Assembly: GCA_023424395.1 (NCBI GenBank)
Contig: JAFADY010000010.1
Coordinates: 62,001-126,000, forward strand
Source: Bacteroidota bacterium
GTDB lineage: Bacteria; Bacteroidota; Bacteroidia; Bacteroidales; Dysgonomonadaceae
DNA: 64,000 nucleotides
Reading direction: 5' to 3'
Shown here: positions 52,066 through 60,853 of the stretch, piece after piece
How positions within the stretch are numbered: the first letter of the stretch is position 1
Layout: every line of letters begins with the position of its first letter
Translations under genes and position numbers: made by a program
The notes under the pieces: model-generated
The model's input: only the letters and a program-made list of their open reading frames with translations
The model's database searches: none
Told to the model about the DNA's origin: nothing

Positions 52066-53277
52066 ATGAACATAAACAACATACGTCAAGATTTTCCCAT
52101 TCTTTCCCGTCAGGTGTATGGGAAACCGTTGGTTTATTTAGATAATGCCGCCACAACGCAAAAGCCGCGCCGGGTGGTGGAGAAAATCGAAGAAATGTAT
52201 TACTCGCTGAACTCCAACGTTCACAGAGGCGTGCATTTTTTGAGTCAGGCTGCTACCGACGAGCACGAAAAATCGCGCGTAACGGTACAAAAATTCATCA
52301 ATGCCGTGTCGCCCAACGAAATCGTCTTCACTCGCGGAACAACGGAATCCATCAACTTGGTGGCATCATCGTTTTGTCGTGCGTTTTGTGAATCCGGCGA
52401 CGAAATCCTAATTTCCGCTATGGAGCATCATTCCAATATTGTTCCTTGGCAATTGCAGGAAGACATATCGGGCGTAAAACTGCAGGTTGCGCCTATCAAC
52501 GAAAACGGCGAATTGTTGTTGGACGAATTCGAGAAAAAAATTACTTCGCGCACAAAACTCATTTCCGTTACACATATTTCCAATGTGCTTGGCACCGTAA
52601 ACCCCATCGAAGAAATTGTTGCCATTGCGCACAAACACGATATCCCTGTGTTGATCGATGCGGCGCAATCCGTTCAGCACGCCGCAGTGGATGTGCAGAA
52701 AATCAATTGCGATTTCTTGGTTTTTTCTTCCCATAAAATCTATGGCCCTACGGGCGTTGGCGTGCTTTACGGAAAGGAAAAATGGCTCAACGCTATTCCG
52801 CCGTATCAGGGCGGGGGAGAGATGATATCGTCGGTGTCATTTGAAAAAACTACGTTTAACGAACTGCCGTTTAAATTCGAAGCGGGCACGCCCGATTTTG
52901 TCGGAACATCGGCGTTGGCATCGGCATTGAATTACGTTTCGGAGATCGGTATTGACAATATCGCCGATTACGAACACGAATTATTGGAATATGCCACCGA
53001 AAAACTCCTCGCCATCCCTGGGCTTCGCATTTTCGGAAACGCTAAAAATAAAAGCAGCGTCATTTCGTTTTTGGTGGACGGAGTTCATCCTTACGATATG
53101 GGCACGTTGCTCGATAAAATGGGCATTGCCGTACGCACCGGTCACCATTGCGCTGAGCCGCTGATGCGTTATTTCAGCATCGAAGGTACAGTTCGCGCAT
53201 CTTTCGCGTTTTACAACACCAAAGAAGAAGTGGATATTTTGGTGGCTGCGATTGAGCGGCTTGTTAAGATGTTTTGA
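52066..53277 (+). CDS. sufS: Cysteine desulfurase SufS
   Basis: The 403-residue PLP enzyme removes sulfur from cysteine for Fe-S cluster assembly. Features are DFPILSRQVYGKPLVYLDNA at the start, FTRGTTESINLVASSF near residue 87, the PLP lysine K224 in SSHKIYGPTG, and the persulfide cysteine C362 in RTGHHCAEPLMRYF, typical of group II (SufS/NifS-like) enzymes. It should work with a SufE or SufU partner not encoded in this window. Confidence 0.97.
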   Translation: MNINNIRQDFPILSRQVYGKPLVYLDNAATTQKPRRVVEKIEEMYYSLNSNVHRGVHFLSQAATDEHEKSRVTVQKFINAVSPNEIVFTRGTTESINLVASSFCRAFCESGDEILISAMEHHSNIVPWQLQEDISGVKLQVAPINENGELLLDEFEKKITSRTKLISVTHISNVLGTVNPIEEIVAIAHKHDIPVLIDAAQSVQHAAVDVQKINCDFLVFSSHKIYGPTGVGVLYGKEKWLNAIPPYQGGGEMISSVSFEKTTFNELPFKFEAGTPDFVGTSALASALNYVSEIGIDNIADYEHELLEYATEKLLAIPGLRIFGNAKNKSSVISFLVDGVHPYDMGTLLDKMGIAVRTGHHCAEPLMRYFSIEGTVRASFAFYNTKEEVDILVAAIERLVKMF

Positions 53278-53292
53278 AAAAATAATGTTTTT

Positions 53293-53347
53293 AATTCCCC
53301 AATCCCCAATCCCAATTCCCAATTCCCAAATCCGAAATCCCAATTTG
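53293..53347. repeat. AT/C-rich heptamer tandem repeat between sufS and argS
   Basis: About eight imperfect 7-base units of the AATTCCC / CAATCCC type run through the 72-base convergent gap up to the argS stop. The segment CCCAAATCCGAAATC (53325-53339) recurs inverted at 55197-55211 on the other side of argS. Confidence 0.7.
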
Positions 53348-53349
53348 TT

Positions 53350-55143
53350 TCACATTCTTTCCGGCACCTCAATTCCAAATAATTTCATTCCTTTTTTGAT
53401 AGTGTTCGCCACGTTTTTCGACAATATCAACCGGAAGTCGCGCATGGAGGTGTTTTCTTCTTTCAGAATGGTAAAATCGTGATAGAATTGGTTAAATTCC
53501 TTCGCTAAATCGTACACGTAATTCCCGATTAGGGAAACGTTATATTCGCTGCCCGCCTGTTTCACGATTTCGGGAAATTCGGCAAGCAATTGCACCAAGT
53601 TTTCTTCTTTTTCAGAAAGAATCATATTGGATTCAAGGCTTTCGGGAATTTCGATCCCTTGTTCTTCCGCCTTGCGTAAAACCGATTTAATGCGTGCGTG
53701 AGTGTATTGGATAAACGGGCCTGTGTTTCCGTTGAAATCGATGGATTCTTTTGGGTTGAACGTCATATTTTTCTTCGGATCCACTTTCAGGATGAAATAT
53801 TTCAAAGCGCCCAAGCCGATCATTGTCGCAATTTCATCTGCTTCGGCAGACGAGATTCCATCTAATTTTCCGAGCTCCTCCGATGTTTCGCGGGCGGTAT
53901 CGATCATTTCTTTCATCAAATCGTCCGCGTCCACCACGGTTCCTTCGCGCGATTTCATTTTGCCTTCGGGTAATTCCACCATTCCGTACGAAAAATGCAC
54001 CAACCCCTTGCCAAATTCAAATCCGAGTTTATCGAGAAGAATGGAAAGCACTTGAAAATGGTAGTTTTGTTCATTGCCTACCACGTAGATCATCGTATCG
54101 ATCGGGTAATCGTCGAAACGAAGTTTGGCGGTTCCGATATCCTGTGTCATATATACCGAAGTGCCATCGGAGCGGAGCAGGATTTTTTCGTCTAATCCTT
54201 CCTGAGTTAAATCAGCCCAAACCGAACCGTCTTCGCGACGAGAGAAAATTCCTTCGTCCACACCTCGCAGCACTTCGTCTTTCCCGGCAAGGTATGTTTG
54301 CGATTCGTAATAAATTTTATCGAACGAAACGCCCAATTTATCGTACGTTTCATCAAAACCGGCATAGACCCAGCCGTTCATCATTTTCCATAAATTTACG
54401 GTTGCTGCGTCGTTGGCTTCCCATTGGCGTAACATTTCGCGCGCTTCCTGCATCAGCGTAGAATGCTCTTCGGCTTGCTCCTTCGATAAACCTTTCGCTT
54501 GCAAATCGGCTAATTCGGCTTTGTATTTTTGGTCGAAAAGCACGTAATATTCGCCGATGAGGTGGTCGCCTTTTTTGCCCGATGTTTGCGGTGTTTCTTC
54601 ATTTCCCCACTTTTTCCACGCGAGCATCGATTTGCAGATGTGGATGCCCCGGTCGTTCACGATATTGGTTTTCACCACGCGTTTTCCGTTGGCAGCGAGT
54701 ACTTCGCACAGCGAGTGTCCTAACAGATTGTTGCGGATATGCCCCAAGTGAAGCGGTTTGTTGGTGTTGGGCGACGAATATTCCACCATAAAAAGCGGCG
54801 CGTTATCCGTTACGGACGTGAAACCGAAATCGGGTTGCGCATTGATGTTTTCGAGCAGGTTTACCCACACTTCCGATGCGATGCTGAGGTTCAAAAAACC
54901 TTTTATCACGTTAAACTCCGCGATAACAGACGATTTATCGGCTAAATACGAGCCGATTTCCTGCGCCGTTTGCTCGGGATTCTTTTTCGATATCTTTAAC
55001 AGCGGAAACGTTACGAGCGTGTAGTGTCCCTTAAATTCCTTTTTTGTTTTTTGAAGCGTGATTTGCGACGCGTCCACATCGGCGCCGTACAATTCTTTTA
55101 TTGCGCCGATAACGGCGATTTCAAGTATATGTTCGATATTCAT
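53350..55143 (-). CDS. argS: Arginyl-tRNA synthetase
   Basis: The 597-residue class I synthetase charges tRNA-Arg. It has the N-terminal Arg-S domain (NIEHILEIAVIGAIKELYGA), the HIGH motif in SSPNTNKPLHLGHIRNN near residue 125, the KMSKS-equivalent GKMKSREGTVVDADDLM near 385, and the DALR anticodon-binding domain at the C-terminus (FIQYTHARIKSVLRKAEEQG, LAKEFNQFYHDFTIL). I use ATG 55143: the in-frame extension to 55260 runs through a tandem repeat and past the promoter box at 55170-55177. Confidence 0.97.
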   Translation of the reverse strand: MNIEHILEIAVIGAIKELYGADVDASQITLQKTKKEFKGHYTLVTFPLLKISKKNPEQTAQEIGSYLADKSSVIAEFNVIKGFLNLSIASEVWVNLLENINAQPDFGFTSVTDNAPLFMVEYSSPNTNKPLHLGHIRNNLLGHSLCEVLAANGKRVVKTNIVNDRGIHICKSMLAWKKWGNEETPQTSGKKGDHLIGEYYVLFDQKYKAELADLQAKGLSKEQAEEHSTLMQEAREMLRQWEANDAATVNLWKMMNGWVYAGFDETYDKLGVSFDKIYYESQTYLAGKDEVLRGVDEGIFSRREDGSVWADLTQEGLDEKILLRSDGTSVYMTQDIGTAKLRFDDYPIDTMIYVVGNEQNYHFQVLSILLDKLGFEFGKGLVHFSYGMVELPEGKMKSREGTVVDADDLMKEMIDTARETSEELGKLDGISSAEADEIATMIGLGALKYFILKVDPKKNMTFNPKESIDFNGNTGPFIQYTHARIKSVLRKAEEQGIEIPESLESNMILSEKEENLVQLLAEFPEIVKQAGSEYNVSLIGNYVYDLAKEFNQFYHDFTILKEENTSMRDFRLILSKNVANTIKKGMKLFGIEVPERM

Positions 55144-55169
55144 TTTCGTGAATTTGCTGATTGAGAGTG

Positions 55170-55177
55170 CAAAGATA
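55170..55177 (-). promoter_or_regulatory. -7 promoter box of argS
   Basis: TATCTTTG on the minus strand matches TAnnTTTG, 26 bases upstream of ATG 55143, fixing the start choice. Confidence 0.65.
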
Positions 55178-55182
55178 AGAAG

Positions 55183-55213
55183 AATTTGCGATTTGCGATT
55201 TCGGATTTGGGAT
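55183..55213. repeat. Heptamer tandem repeat upstream of argS
   Basis: Units ATTTGCG, ATTTGCG, ATTTCGG, ATTTGGG and a partial ATTG follow each other. The 15-base GATTTCGGATTTGGG (55197-55211) is the exact reverse complement of a segment in the repeat beyond the argS stop, so argS is bracketed by inverted copies. Confidence 0.7.
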
Positions 55214-55295
55214 TGAATGTGGCGGTGCAGCGCACCGAAATATCCATTTCTATGTGCCAAGCCGGCAATCGGTCAGATTTTTCTCCCATTCACCC

Positions 55296-55342
55296 TCTCT
55301 CCAAGTCGCCTTCTCCCCAAGTCTCCCTATCTCCCCCTCGCA
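55296..55342. repeat. Pyrimidine-rich tandem repeat at the end of the Fe-S/FAD oxidoreductase gene
   Basis: CTCTCCAAGTCGCC, TTCTCCCCAAGTCTCCC and TATCTCCCCCTCG are related 7-base-phased units. They run into the coding sequence of the convergent-side oxidoreductase and provide its last codons and TAG stop at 55327. Confidence 0.5.
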
Positions 55343-58149
55343 GATTTATCCACCAAATACACCAACGATTTATACGCCACTCCGCTATTTATCGATAATC
55401 CAATTTCGCACGTACGGCTGTTGGAGTAACCTTCGGTTGCATCTCCGATGCCGTGTTTTAGTGGCGCGAGCGCCGAATTGTTGAGTTCGGGATAGAAAAA
55501 TCCGCGATCGCCCGCCCAACCACAACAACGAACTTCTTCGGGAACAATGACTTTTTCGGCGCAAAGCGATGCTACGTTAAACAGCTTTTCTTCCAATTGC
55601 ATTTTTGTGCTGCTGCACGTGGTATGGATAGCGACGGAAATCGGTTGTTTTTCGAATGTCAGCCTGTCTAACAGGAAATCGTGAATAAATTCCACTTGGT
55701 CGTAGAGTTTCAGGCGCGGATCGAGCGTTTCGCGCATATGCAGCAGGCACGGACTCATATCGCAGACAATCGGTAATTCGCCGTTTCGGCTTGCTTTCAG
55801 CAATGCTTCATTCAACTCGTTTTCTTTTTGTTGTGCCTGTTTGCGAAAACCCTTGCTGCTGAACGCCATTCCGCAGCACAACTTGTCTTTTTCTTCAGGA
55901 ATGATTACCGTGTAATTTGCTTTTCGCAACAGCGAGAGCATCTTTTGCGGTACATCTTCTGTTTCGGCGTAACCGAACGACGGCCCGCCCATCGAACGGG
56001 TAATGCACGACGGAAAATAAACCACCATCGGCGCATCGGCATTGTCAGCAGTGAAAATATTTCGAACGATTTTCCGGCTTCCCGACGGCGTGTAGCGCGT
56101 CCACAACGGAAAAACGCCATCGCCCATTTTGTACAGCCCTTTCGTTACGCTCTCCATTTGATTGTAACCTACGGTTTTCCCGATGGAATGGGGGATTTTC
56201 AACACTCCGCGCAATACCGACGTTAGGGGCGCCATATTGTTGGCAATTCCGCTTGCGATGCTGTTGGCGAGTTTCCCGTTCTCTGTCCACCGAAGCTCTT
56301 TTACCAACTTTCCGGTATCGATTCCCACAGGGCAGGCAATGGCACACAAACCGTCGGTGGCGCACGTTTCGTTAAATTCGTACGACATTTCCTTTGCCCA
56401 TTTCTCGCGTGTTTTTTTATCGGAATTATTGTCGGCAAGTTCCGTCAGGCGACGAAACGCCACAATGCGTTGTCGAGGCGTAAGCGTAAGATTTTTCGAC
56501 GGACAATTCACTTCGCAAAAACCGCACTCGATACATTTGTCAATCAATGGATTGGCGGATGGAATGTTTTTCAGGTTCTTGATAAAAATATCGGTATCAT
56601 TGTTGATAATCACACCCGGATTCAAAATATTTGTCGGGTCGAAAGCCGATTTTATCCGCTTCATCAATCCATAAATTTCTGTTCCCCATTCTTTTTCTAC
56701 GAAAGGAGCCATATTTCGTCCCGTTCCGTGTTCGGCTTTTAGGCTGCCATCGTGCTTTTGCGTTACCAAATCGGCGAGCGTGTGCATAAACGCGGCGTAA
56801 CGTGCAATTCCTTCCTGACTGTTGATGTCGGCAGAAACTGTAAAATGCACGTTCCCGTCCAATAAATGTCCCCACATCACGGCATCCGCGTAACCTGAAT
56901 CTACGAGAAGTTGGCGCAAATCGGTGAGCGCGTCGGGAAGCACTTCAGCGCGAAAAGCCACGTCTTCGATAATGCTCAGCGTGTTTTTCGGCCGCGCCGC
57001 CGCTGCCGATGTGAACAAACCGTTTCGCACGTTCCAATACGTGTTGTAAAGCTGTTTGTCGGTGGTGAATTTGATAGGGAGTAGCGTTTGAATATGAGAC
57101 AATTTGGCTTCAATTTCAAACATTTGCTGTTGCAATGTTTCCACATCGTCGGCGGATGTGTCGATAAGTAGGGCGGCAGCCGTTTCGGGAAGCGATTTCA
57201 GTTCCGCCGGCATTCCGTCCTGCTCCTCCACGGCGCGAAGCGCGTTTCTGTCCATCAGTTCCGCGGCGCTAACCGAACATTCGCGAAGCGGAAGAATGGC
57301 TTCACACACATCGCGAAGGTTTTGAAAATAAACCATTGCCGTGGCTTTAAGCGGCGCGGCGTGAACGGTTTCAAACGTTACCTGCGATATAAAGCCGAGC
57401 GTTCCTTCGGCGCCGATCATCAGATGCTGAATAATTTGTATCGGGTCGCTAAAATCGACAAGTGAATTTACACCATATCCGCACGTATTTTTCAGTTGAA
57501 ATTTTTCCGATATACGCGATTTTACCGTTTCGTTTTCGGTCGCTTCGCGGTGAAGTTCGCCAATTTGAGCGACAAGCGCGGGATGCGATTTCAGAAAACG
57601 TTCGCAACTTGCTTTATCCGAAGTGTCTAACAAGGTGCCGTCGGCAAAAATGATCCGCATCGACTTTACCGTGTTGTAACTGTTGTATTTGATACCGTAA
57701 CTCGATCCGCTCGCGTTGTTGGAAACAATCCCGCCAATTTTTGCCGAATTGATCGATGCCGGTTTCGGCCCGAGTTTTCGGCGATAGCGTTGCAACATCC
57801 GATTTGCCGCTGTTCCGGTCAATCCCACGCCGAAAGTGGCGATTTTTCCGTTTTCCGTTATCGCCGAAAACTCGAATCCCTGTCCGATTTCCATCAACAC
57901 GGAATCCGAAATGGTTTGTCCGCTTAGGCTTGTACCCGCAGCTTTGAAGGTTATCGGCACGTTTTCCCGGTGACAGAATTGCAGTAAGCGGATAACTTCC
58001 TCTTCAGAATTTACTTTTACAACGGCTTTTGGCACAAGTCGGTACAATCCGGCGTCGGTGCCTTTGGTCAGACGATAAAGGTCGTCGGAGAAGACTTGTT
58101 CTTTGGGGAATAGTTGGGTGAGGTGGGTGTATAGTTGTTGGGTGGTCAT
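55327..58149 (-). CDS. FAD-linked / Fe-S oxidoreductase, D-lactate dehydrogenase type
   Basis: The 940-residue fusion has an FAD_binding_4 (PCMH) domain (about 37-215: VPITFKAAGTSLSGQTISDS, GGIVSNNASGSSYGIKYN), the FAD-oxidase C domain (about 250-510, ending KAEHGTGRNMAPFVEKEWGT), a pair of 4Fe-4S motifs near residues 538-615 (CIECGFCEVNCP and CATDGLCAIACP), and two CCG domains at the C-terminus (CCGMAFSSKGF and CCGWAGDRGF). This arrangement is that of quinone-linked D-lactate or D-2-hydroxyglutarate dehydrogenases in one polypeptide; D-lactate is the likeliest substrate but is not proven. The ultimate stop codon comes from a simple repeat. Confidence 0.9.
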   Translation of the reverse strand: MTTQQLYTHLTQLFPKEQVFSDDLYRLTKGTDAGLYRLVPKAVVKVNSEEEVIRLLQFCHRENVPITFKAAGTSLSGQTISDSVLMEIGQGFEFSAITENGKIATFGVGLTGTAANRMLQRYRRKLGPKPASINSAKIGGIVSNNASGSSYGIKYNSYNTVKSMRIIFADGTLLDTSDKASCERFLKSHPALVAQIGELHREATENETVKSRISEKFQLKNTCGYGVNSLVDFSDPIQIIQHLMIGAEGTLGFISQVTFETVHAAPLKATAMVYFQNLRDVCEAILPLRECSVSAAELMDRNALRAVEEQDGMPAELKSLPETAAALLIDTSADDVETLQQQMFEIEAKLSHIQTLLPIKFTTDKQLYNTYWNVRNGLFTSAAAARPKNTLSIIEDVAFRAEVLPDALTDLRQLLVDSGYADAVMWGHLLDGNVHFTVSADINSQEGIARYAAFMHTLADLVTQKHDGSLKAEHGTGRNMAPFVEKEWGTEIYGLMKRIKSAFDPTNILNPGVIINNDTDIFIKNLKNIPSANPLIDKCIECGFCEVNCPSKNLTLTPRQRIVAFRRLTELADNNSDKKTREKWAKEMSYEFNETCATDGLCAIACPVGIDTGKLVKELRWTENGKLANSIASGIANNMAPLTSVLRGVLKIPHSIGKTVGYNQMESVTKGLYKMGDGVFPLWTRYTPSGSRKIVRNIFTADNADAPMVVYFPSCITRSMGGPSFGYAETEDVPQKMLSLLRKANYTVIIPEEKDKLCCGMAFSSKGFRKQAQQKENELNEALLKASRNGELPIVCDMSPCLLHMRETLDPRLKLYDQVEFIHDFLLDRLTFEKQPISVAIHTTCSSTKMQLEEKLFNVASLCAEKVIVPEEVRCCGWAGDRGFFYPELNNSALAPLKHGIGDATEGYSNSRTCEIGLSINSGVAYKSLVYLVDKSARGR

Positions 58150-58157
58150 TTTATTGT

Positions 58158-58178
58158 GAGTTACGAGTTACGAGTTTT
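58158..58178. repeat. GAGTTAC heptamer repeat upstream of the oxidoreductase gene
   Basis: GAGTTAC GAGTTAC GAGTTTT is three 7-base units starting 8 bases upstream of the oxidoreductase ATG. It occupies the whole 39-base gap to the next gene. Confidence 0.6.
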
Positions 58179-58188
58179 TTGGGTCAGT

Positions 58189-59058
58189 TTAATTATAGTT
58201 GAATGAATAGCTTATTCCCAATTTGAAAAAATCGTATGTTGAAATTTTGTCATAGGACAAGCGCATTCCAATCTGTTTTTTGTAAATAAATCCTTGTATA
58301 AAAGCAGAATGCATCCAATAATCAAAATAATAACCTGAAACAAATCCTGCATAAAATCTATTGTCGAGAAATTCTTTTTGTAATCCTAAATGAATACCGA
58401 AATTATCCTTTTCATTTAATCTTTGAAATGTTGCTTTTAAAATTAATTCGGACTGCAAAGGATTTATAAGAGTATTTGCAAAAACACCTATGCTTTTGTA
58501 AAACAAGTGGTTCTTGAATGAATATTCGTATTGATTGTAATCCATAGCGATAAGTACAACGTGTTTTGTGGGATAAAGCCATCCGATGGAAGCTCCTAAA
58601 GAATAATCATTTTTAAAATTATATTGTCCTTCAGCTTTATAAATAAACTTGTCGGAAAAATCTTCAAAATGTATAAGTGGACGTTCATCAAATCCGTTAC
58701 TAAACTGCAGACCGATTTTTGAATTGATAAAATCATAACTTGTTCCTAAAGTTATCCATTTTGTTTTATAATCAGGATATTTTAATACGACCGTAATTAT
58801 GGAGTCACTGTTTATTCCAATCTCTTCAGGAGATAATCCAATAAATGATACTGCTATTGAAGTTGGAGAATGAAGTGTATTTATTTGAAAATTACCTTCA
58901 ATATCTGTGTTTGTTGAATTTTCAGTGTTAATTTCCTTTAACATTGCGCCAAACAAAGCATTATTATCTTCATCCAATACTTTCCCTGCTACTTTTATCT
59001 GTGCGAAAGTTGAAAATATGGTAAAGTAAAGAAGTGTAGATATAAATAATGTTTTCAT
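58189..59058 (-). CDS. Carboxypeptidase-regulatory-like domain protein, probable small outer-membrane protein
   Basis: The 289-residue product has a signal peptide (MKTLFISTLLYFTIFSTF, cut near AQ), a CarboxypepD_reg-like beta-sandwich (about 20-100: IKVAGKVLDEDNNALFGAML, NTDIEGNFQINTLHSPTSI), and a C-terminal part with about ten alternating aromatic/hydrophobic strands ending KLGISYSFNYN. A terminal aromatic-rich strand like this suggests an outer-membrane beta-barrel of 8-10 strands. I do not recognise a specific family and assign no function. Codon use is more AT-rich than in the adjacent oxidoreductase gene. Confidence 0.7.
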   Translation of the reverse strand: MKTLFISTLLYFTIFSTFAQIKVAGKVLDEDNNALFGAMLKEINTENSTNTDIEGNFQINTLHSPTSIAVSFIGLSPEEIGINSDSIITVVLKYPDYKTKWITLGTSYDFINSKIGLQFSNGFDERPLIHFEDFSDKFIYKAEGQYNFKNDYSLGASIGWLYPTKHVVLIAMDYNQYEYSFKNHLFYKSIGVFANTLINPLQSELILKATFQRLNEKDNFGIHLGLQKEFLDNRFYAGFVSGYYFDYWMHSAFIQGFIYKKQIGMRLSYDKISTYDFFKLGISYSFNYN

Positions 59059-59188
59059 AAATTCTGAATGAATGAATTCCTAACCCAAAAAAACCATAAT
59101 AATTTTTGGTTATATCCGAAAAATGTTATGTTTTATGTTTTAAATGTTGTTTTATTCTTTCCAAACTTCCTTTTTGAATGGTTTTTTT

Positions 59189-59226
59189 TCTGCGAAAATC
59201 TGCGTAAAAATCTGCGTTCATCTGCG
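59189..59226. repeat. TCTGCG tandem repeat at the 3' end of the Ntn-hydrolase gene
   Basis: TCTGCG occurs four times (59189, 59199, 59211, 59221) at 10-12-base spacing. On the minus strand it reads ACGCAGAT-type units. The first unit encodes the last two Arg residues and the TGA stop of the gene ending at 59218. Confidence 0.6.
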
Positions 59227-60447
59227 TGAAGTATCTTCTACCGCATAAAAATTACCAACTTCCCTGTTTAACACATCGTAAAAAACTTTTATTGAAATTT
59301 CATCAGGCGTATTTTTTCTCCACACCGCAAGTTTTTCTTCCGTAACGGAGAAAATATCTTTTTCCATCCGTTCGATACGTTGCACGTAACCGGTCTTGTT
59401 TTTGTTGACAAGTTCCGTCATTTTCAGGTAATGGTAACCGTCGGAACGGCTGATGGGGTAGGCATTCTTTTTCCATTCCATCGCGTACGCGTTGAGCGGG
59501 CTGTTTTTTATCGTATCATCGTATTGCAGCAATAACGGAAGATTCTTACCGCCGCGAACCCAGAGCGGAATCGCAACACACGTTTCGGGAAAACCAACTT
59601 GTGCCCAAATGGTATTCATATCGGGCGATTCGCCTTTTTTCACGCCTTGCACAATGATAGACGAAGCCGAACTGTGGCGCGTAAGAAAATCGTCGGATGC
59701 CACAAACTCGGTGTCGAAATTCCCGCTTTCGTATTTTTTCCGATAGTCTAACCCAAAAACCGGATGATAAAAACACCTTGTAAATTCCTGAACAATGGTC
59801 TGATAATTTAACCGATTCTGCTGTTTCGCTTCCGCGAATATTTTTTCAGCCGTTTGCCGACGGATAAAACCGTAACCTTCGTCTTTGATTCCCGTTTCGG
59901 AATAGTTGGTGCGAAGAACGTAACCGTTTGGGTCGGTATTCGCATCGAATTTTGTCCACGTTTGGTTGTTCACTTCGTAAAAAGCGGCTCCGCCGTTGGC
60001 ATCGATTACGCCGAAATGCGCCGCTAATCCGCGCGGTTTGGAATACGTATCGAGCAGTTTCTCCAAATCCTGCAACGACGCACACGTTTGCAACGCCAGT
60101 TTCATAAACACGCCTTCCATATCTTTCAACGAAGTGGTATCGCCCACGTTCACGTTGTACGACGCGCTGTTCATAATGGCAAATCCCGCGCTGTTAGAGC
60201 CGCCCCATACGTTTTTACCTTCGGTATCTTTGGAGTTTACCAACCCGATATAACTGTATTTCCCATCATTGAAATAACGGAAACTGTTTTCTAAGTTATC
60301 CGTGTCGCGCAGTTTCCAGATCATGCTTCTTCCATCGGACGAAGCTTTGCCGGAAATAACTGCGGTGGTACATGCCCATGAAAAATAGCAAGAGGCACAA
60401 AAAAACAGAACTAAAAAAAATAGAATTGCTTTATTCATTGAAAACAC
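59218..60447 (-). CDS. Exported Ntn hydrolase, C45-like (linear amide hydrolase family)
   Basis: The 409-residue product has a signal peptide whose cut after FSWA would expose Cys26 as the new N-terminal residue: CTTAVISGKASSDGRSMIWK. An N-terminal Cys followed by this pattern and by R-D-T-D (KLRDTDNLENSF) is the hallmark of cysteine Ntn hydrolases of the acyl-CoA:6-APA acyltransferase / carcinine hydrolase type. Further blocks are VNSKDTEGKNVWGGSNSAGFAIMNSASY and GVIDANGGAAFYEVNNQTW. It probably hydrolyses an amide in the periplasm; the substrate is unknown. The last residues and stop are repeat-derived. Confidence 0.78.
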   Translation of the reverse strand: MFSMNKAILFFLVLFFCASCYFSWACTTAVISGKASSDGRSMIWKLRDTDNLENSFRYFNDGKYSYIGLVNSKDTEGKNVWGGSNSAGFAIMNSASYNVNVGDTTSLKDMEGVFMKLALQTCASLQDLEKLLDTYSKPRGLAAHFGVIDANGGAAFYEVNNQTWTKFDANTDPNGYVLRTNYSETGIKDEGYGFIRRQTAEKIFAEAKQQNRLNYQTIVQEFTRCFYHPVFGLDYRKKYESGNFDTEFVASDDFLTRHSSASSIIVQGVKKGESPDMNTIWAQVGFPETCVAIPLWVRGGKNLPLLLQYDDTIKNSPLNAYAMEWKKNAYPISRSDGYHYLKMTELVNKNKTGYVQRIERMEKDIFSVTEEKLAVWRKNTPDEISIKVFYDVLNREVGNFYAVEDTSRR

Positions 60448-60504
60448 AATCGAAATTTGAGGTAAAGATAACGATAATCTTTTTGTGACGTAAAATTTAC
60501 AAAG

Positions 60505-60530
60505 AAAAGCTGTCGGTTGGGACAGCTTTT
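60505..60530. terminator. Intrinsic terminator between the winged-helix and Ntn-hydrolase genes
   Basis: AAAAGCTGTC (60505-60514) and GACAGCTTTT (60521-60530) form a perfect 10-bp stem with a 6-base loop GGTTGG. The terminal A4/T4 tracts make it bidirectional; it is placed to end the winged-helix transcript at 60564. Confidence 0.8.
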
Positions 60531-60563
60531 AAGAATCTTTTTACTTAAACGATGAATTTTTGC

Positions 60564-60761
60564 TTAAGCCAATGACACGTAAAGTTCTTTGTCTTCTTCG
60601 GCCATGGCCAATTTTCCTTCTCTTGCCAGCCAACCGATAGCTGCAAATAAATCTTTGTCGGTTAGTTTGGATAGTTTTTTGAGTTCTTTTGCACTCAAAC
60701 GGCCGGATCCGTCTAATATTGTCCATACTTTTCCGGCGTTGCTGCCCATTTTTTCAATCAT
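60564..60761 (-). CDS. Small winged-helix protein (DUF2582)
   Basis: The 65-residue protein is a single winged helix of the DUF2582 type: NAGKVWTILDGSGRLSAKEL, KLSKLTDKDLFAAIGWLARE, then KLAMAEEDKELYVSL. Proteins like this are frequent in Bacteroidota and archaea; DNA or protein binding is assumed and the role unknown. It has its own promoter box and terminator and is therefore a single-gene unit. Confidence 0.85.
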   Translation of the reverse strand: MIEKMGSNAGKVWTILDGSGRLSAKELKKLSKLTDKDLFAAIGWLAREGKLAMAEEDKELYVSLA

Positions 60762-60797
60762 TACTTATAAAATTTAAATTAATAACCTTAACGATGA

Positions 60798-60805
60798 CAA
60801 AGATA
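60798..60805 (-). promoter_or_regulatory. -7 promoter box of the winged-helix gene
   Basis: TATCTTTG on the minus strand matches TAnnTTTG, 36 bases upstream of the start at 60761. Confidence 0.6.
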
Positions 60806-60853
60806 AGAATTATTTATTAAAAATGAAAGCGAATAGGGCGATTTTGATTTTAA

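Noticed and set aside
53823..54461. 212-codon open frame antisense to argS
   Set aside because: Composition rich in R, S, P and F with no domain, exactly opposite argS catalytic core; a shadow frame.
55144..55260. N-terminal extension of argS
   Set aside because: It runs through a heptamer repeat and the promoter box; ATG 55143 matches the family start.
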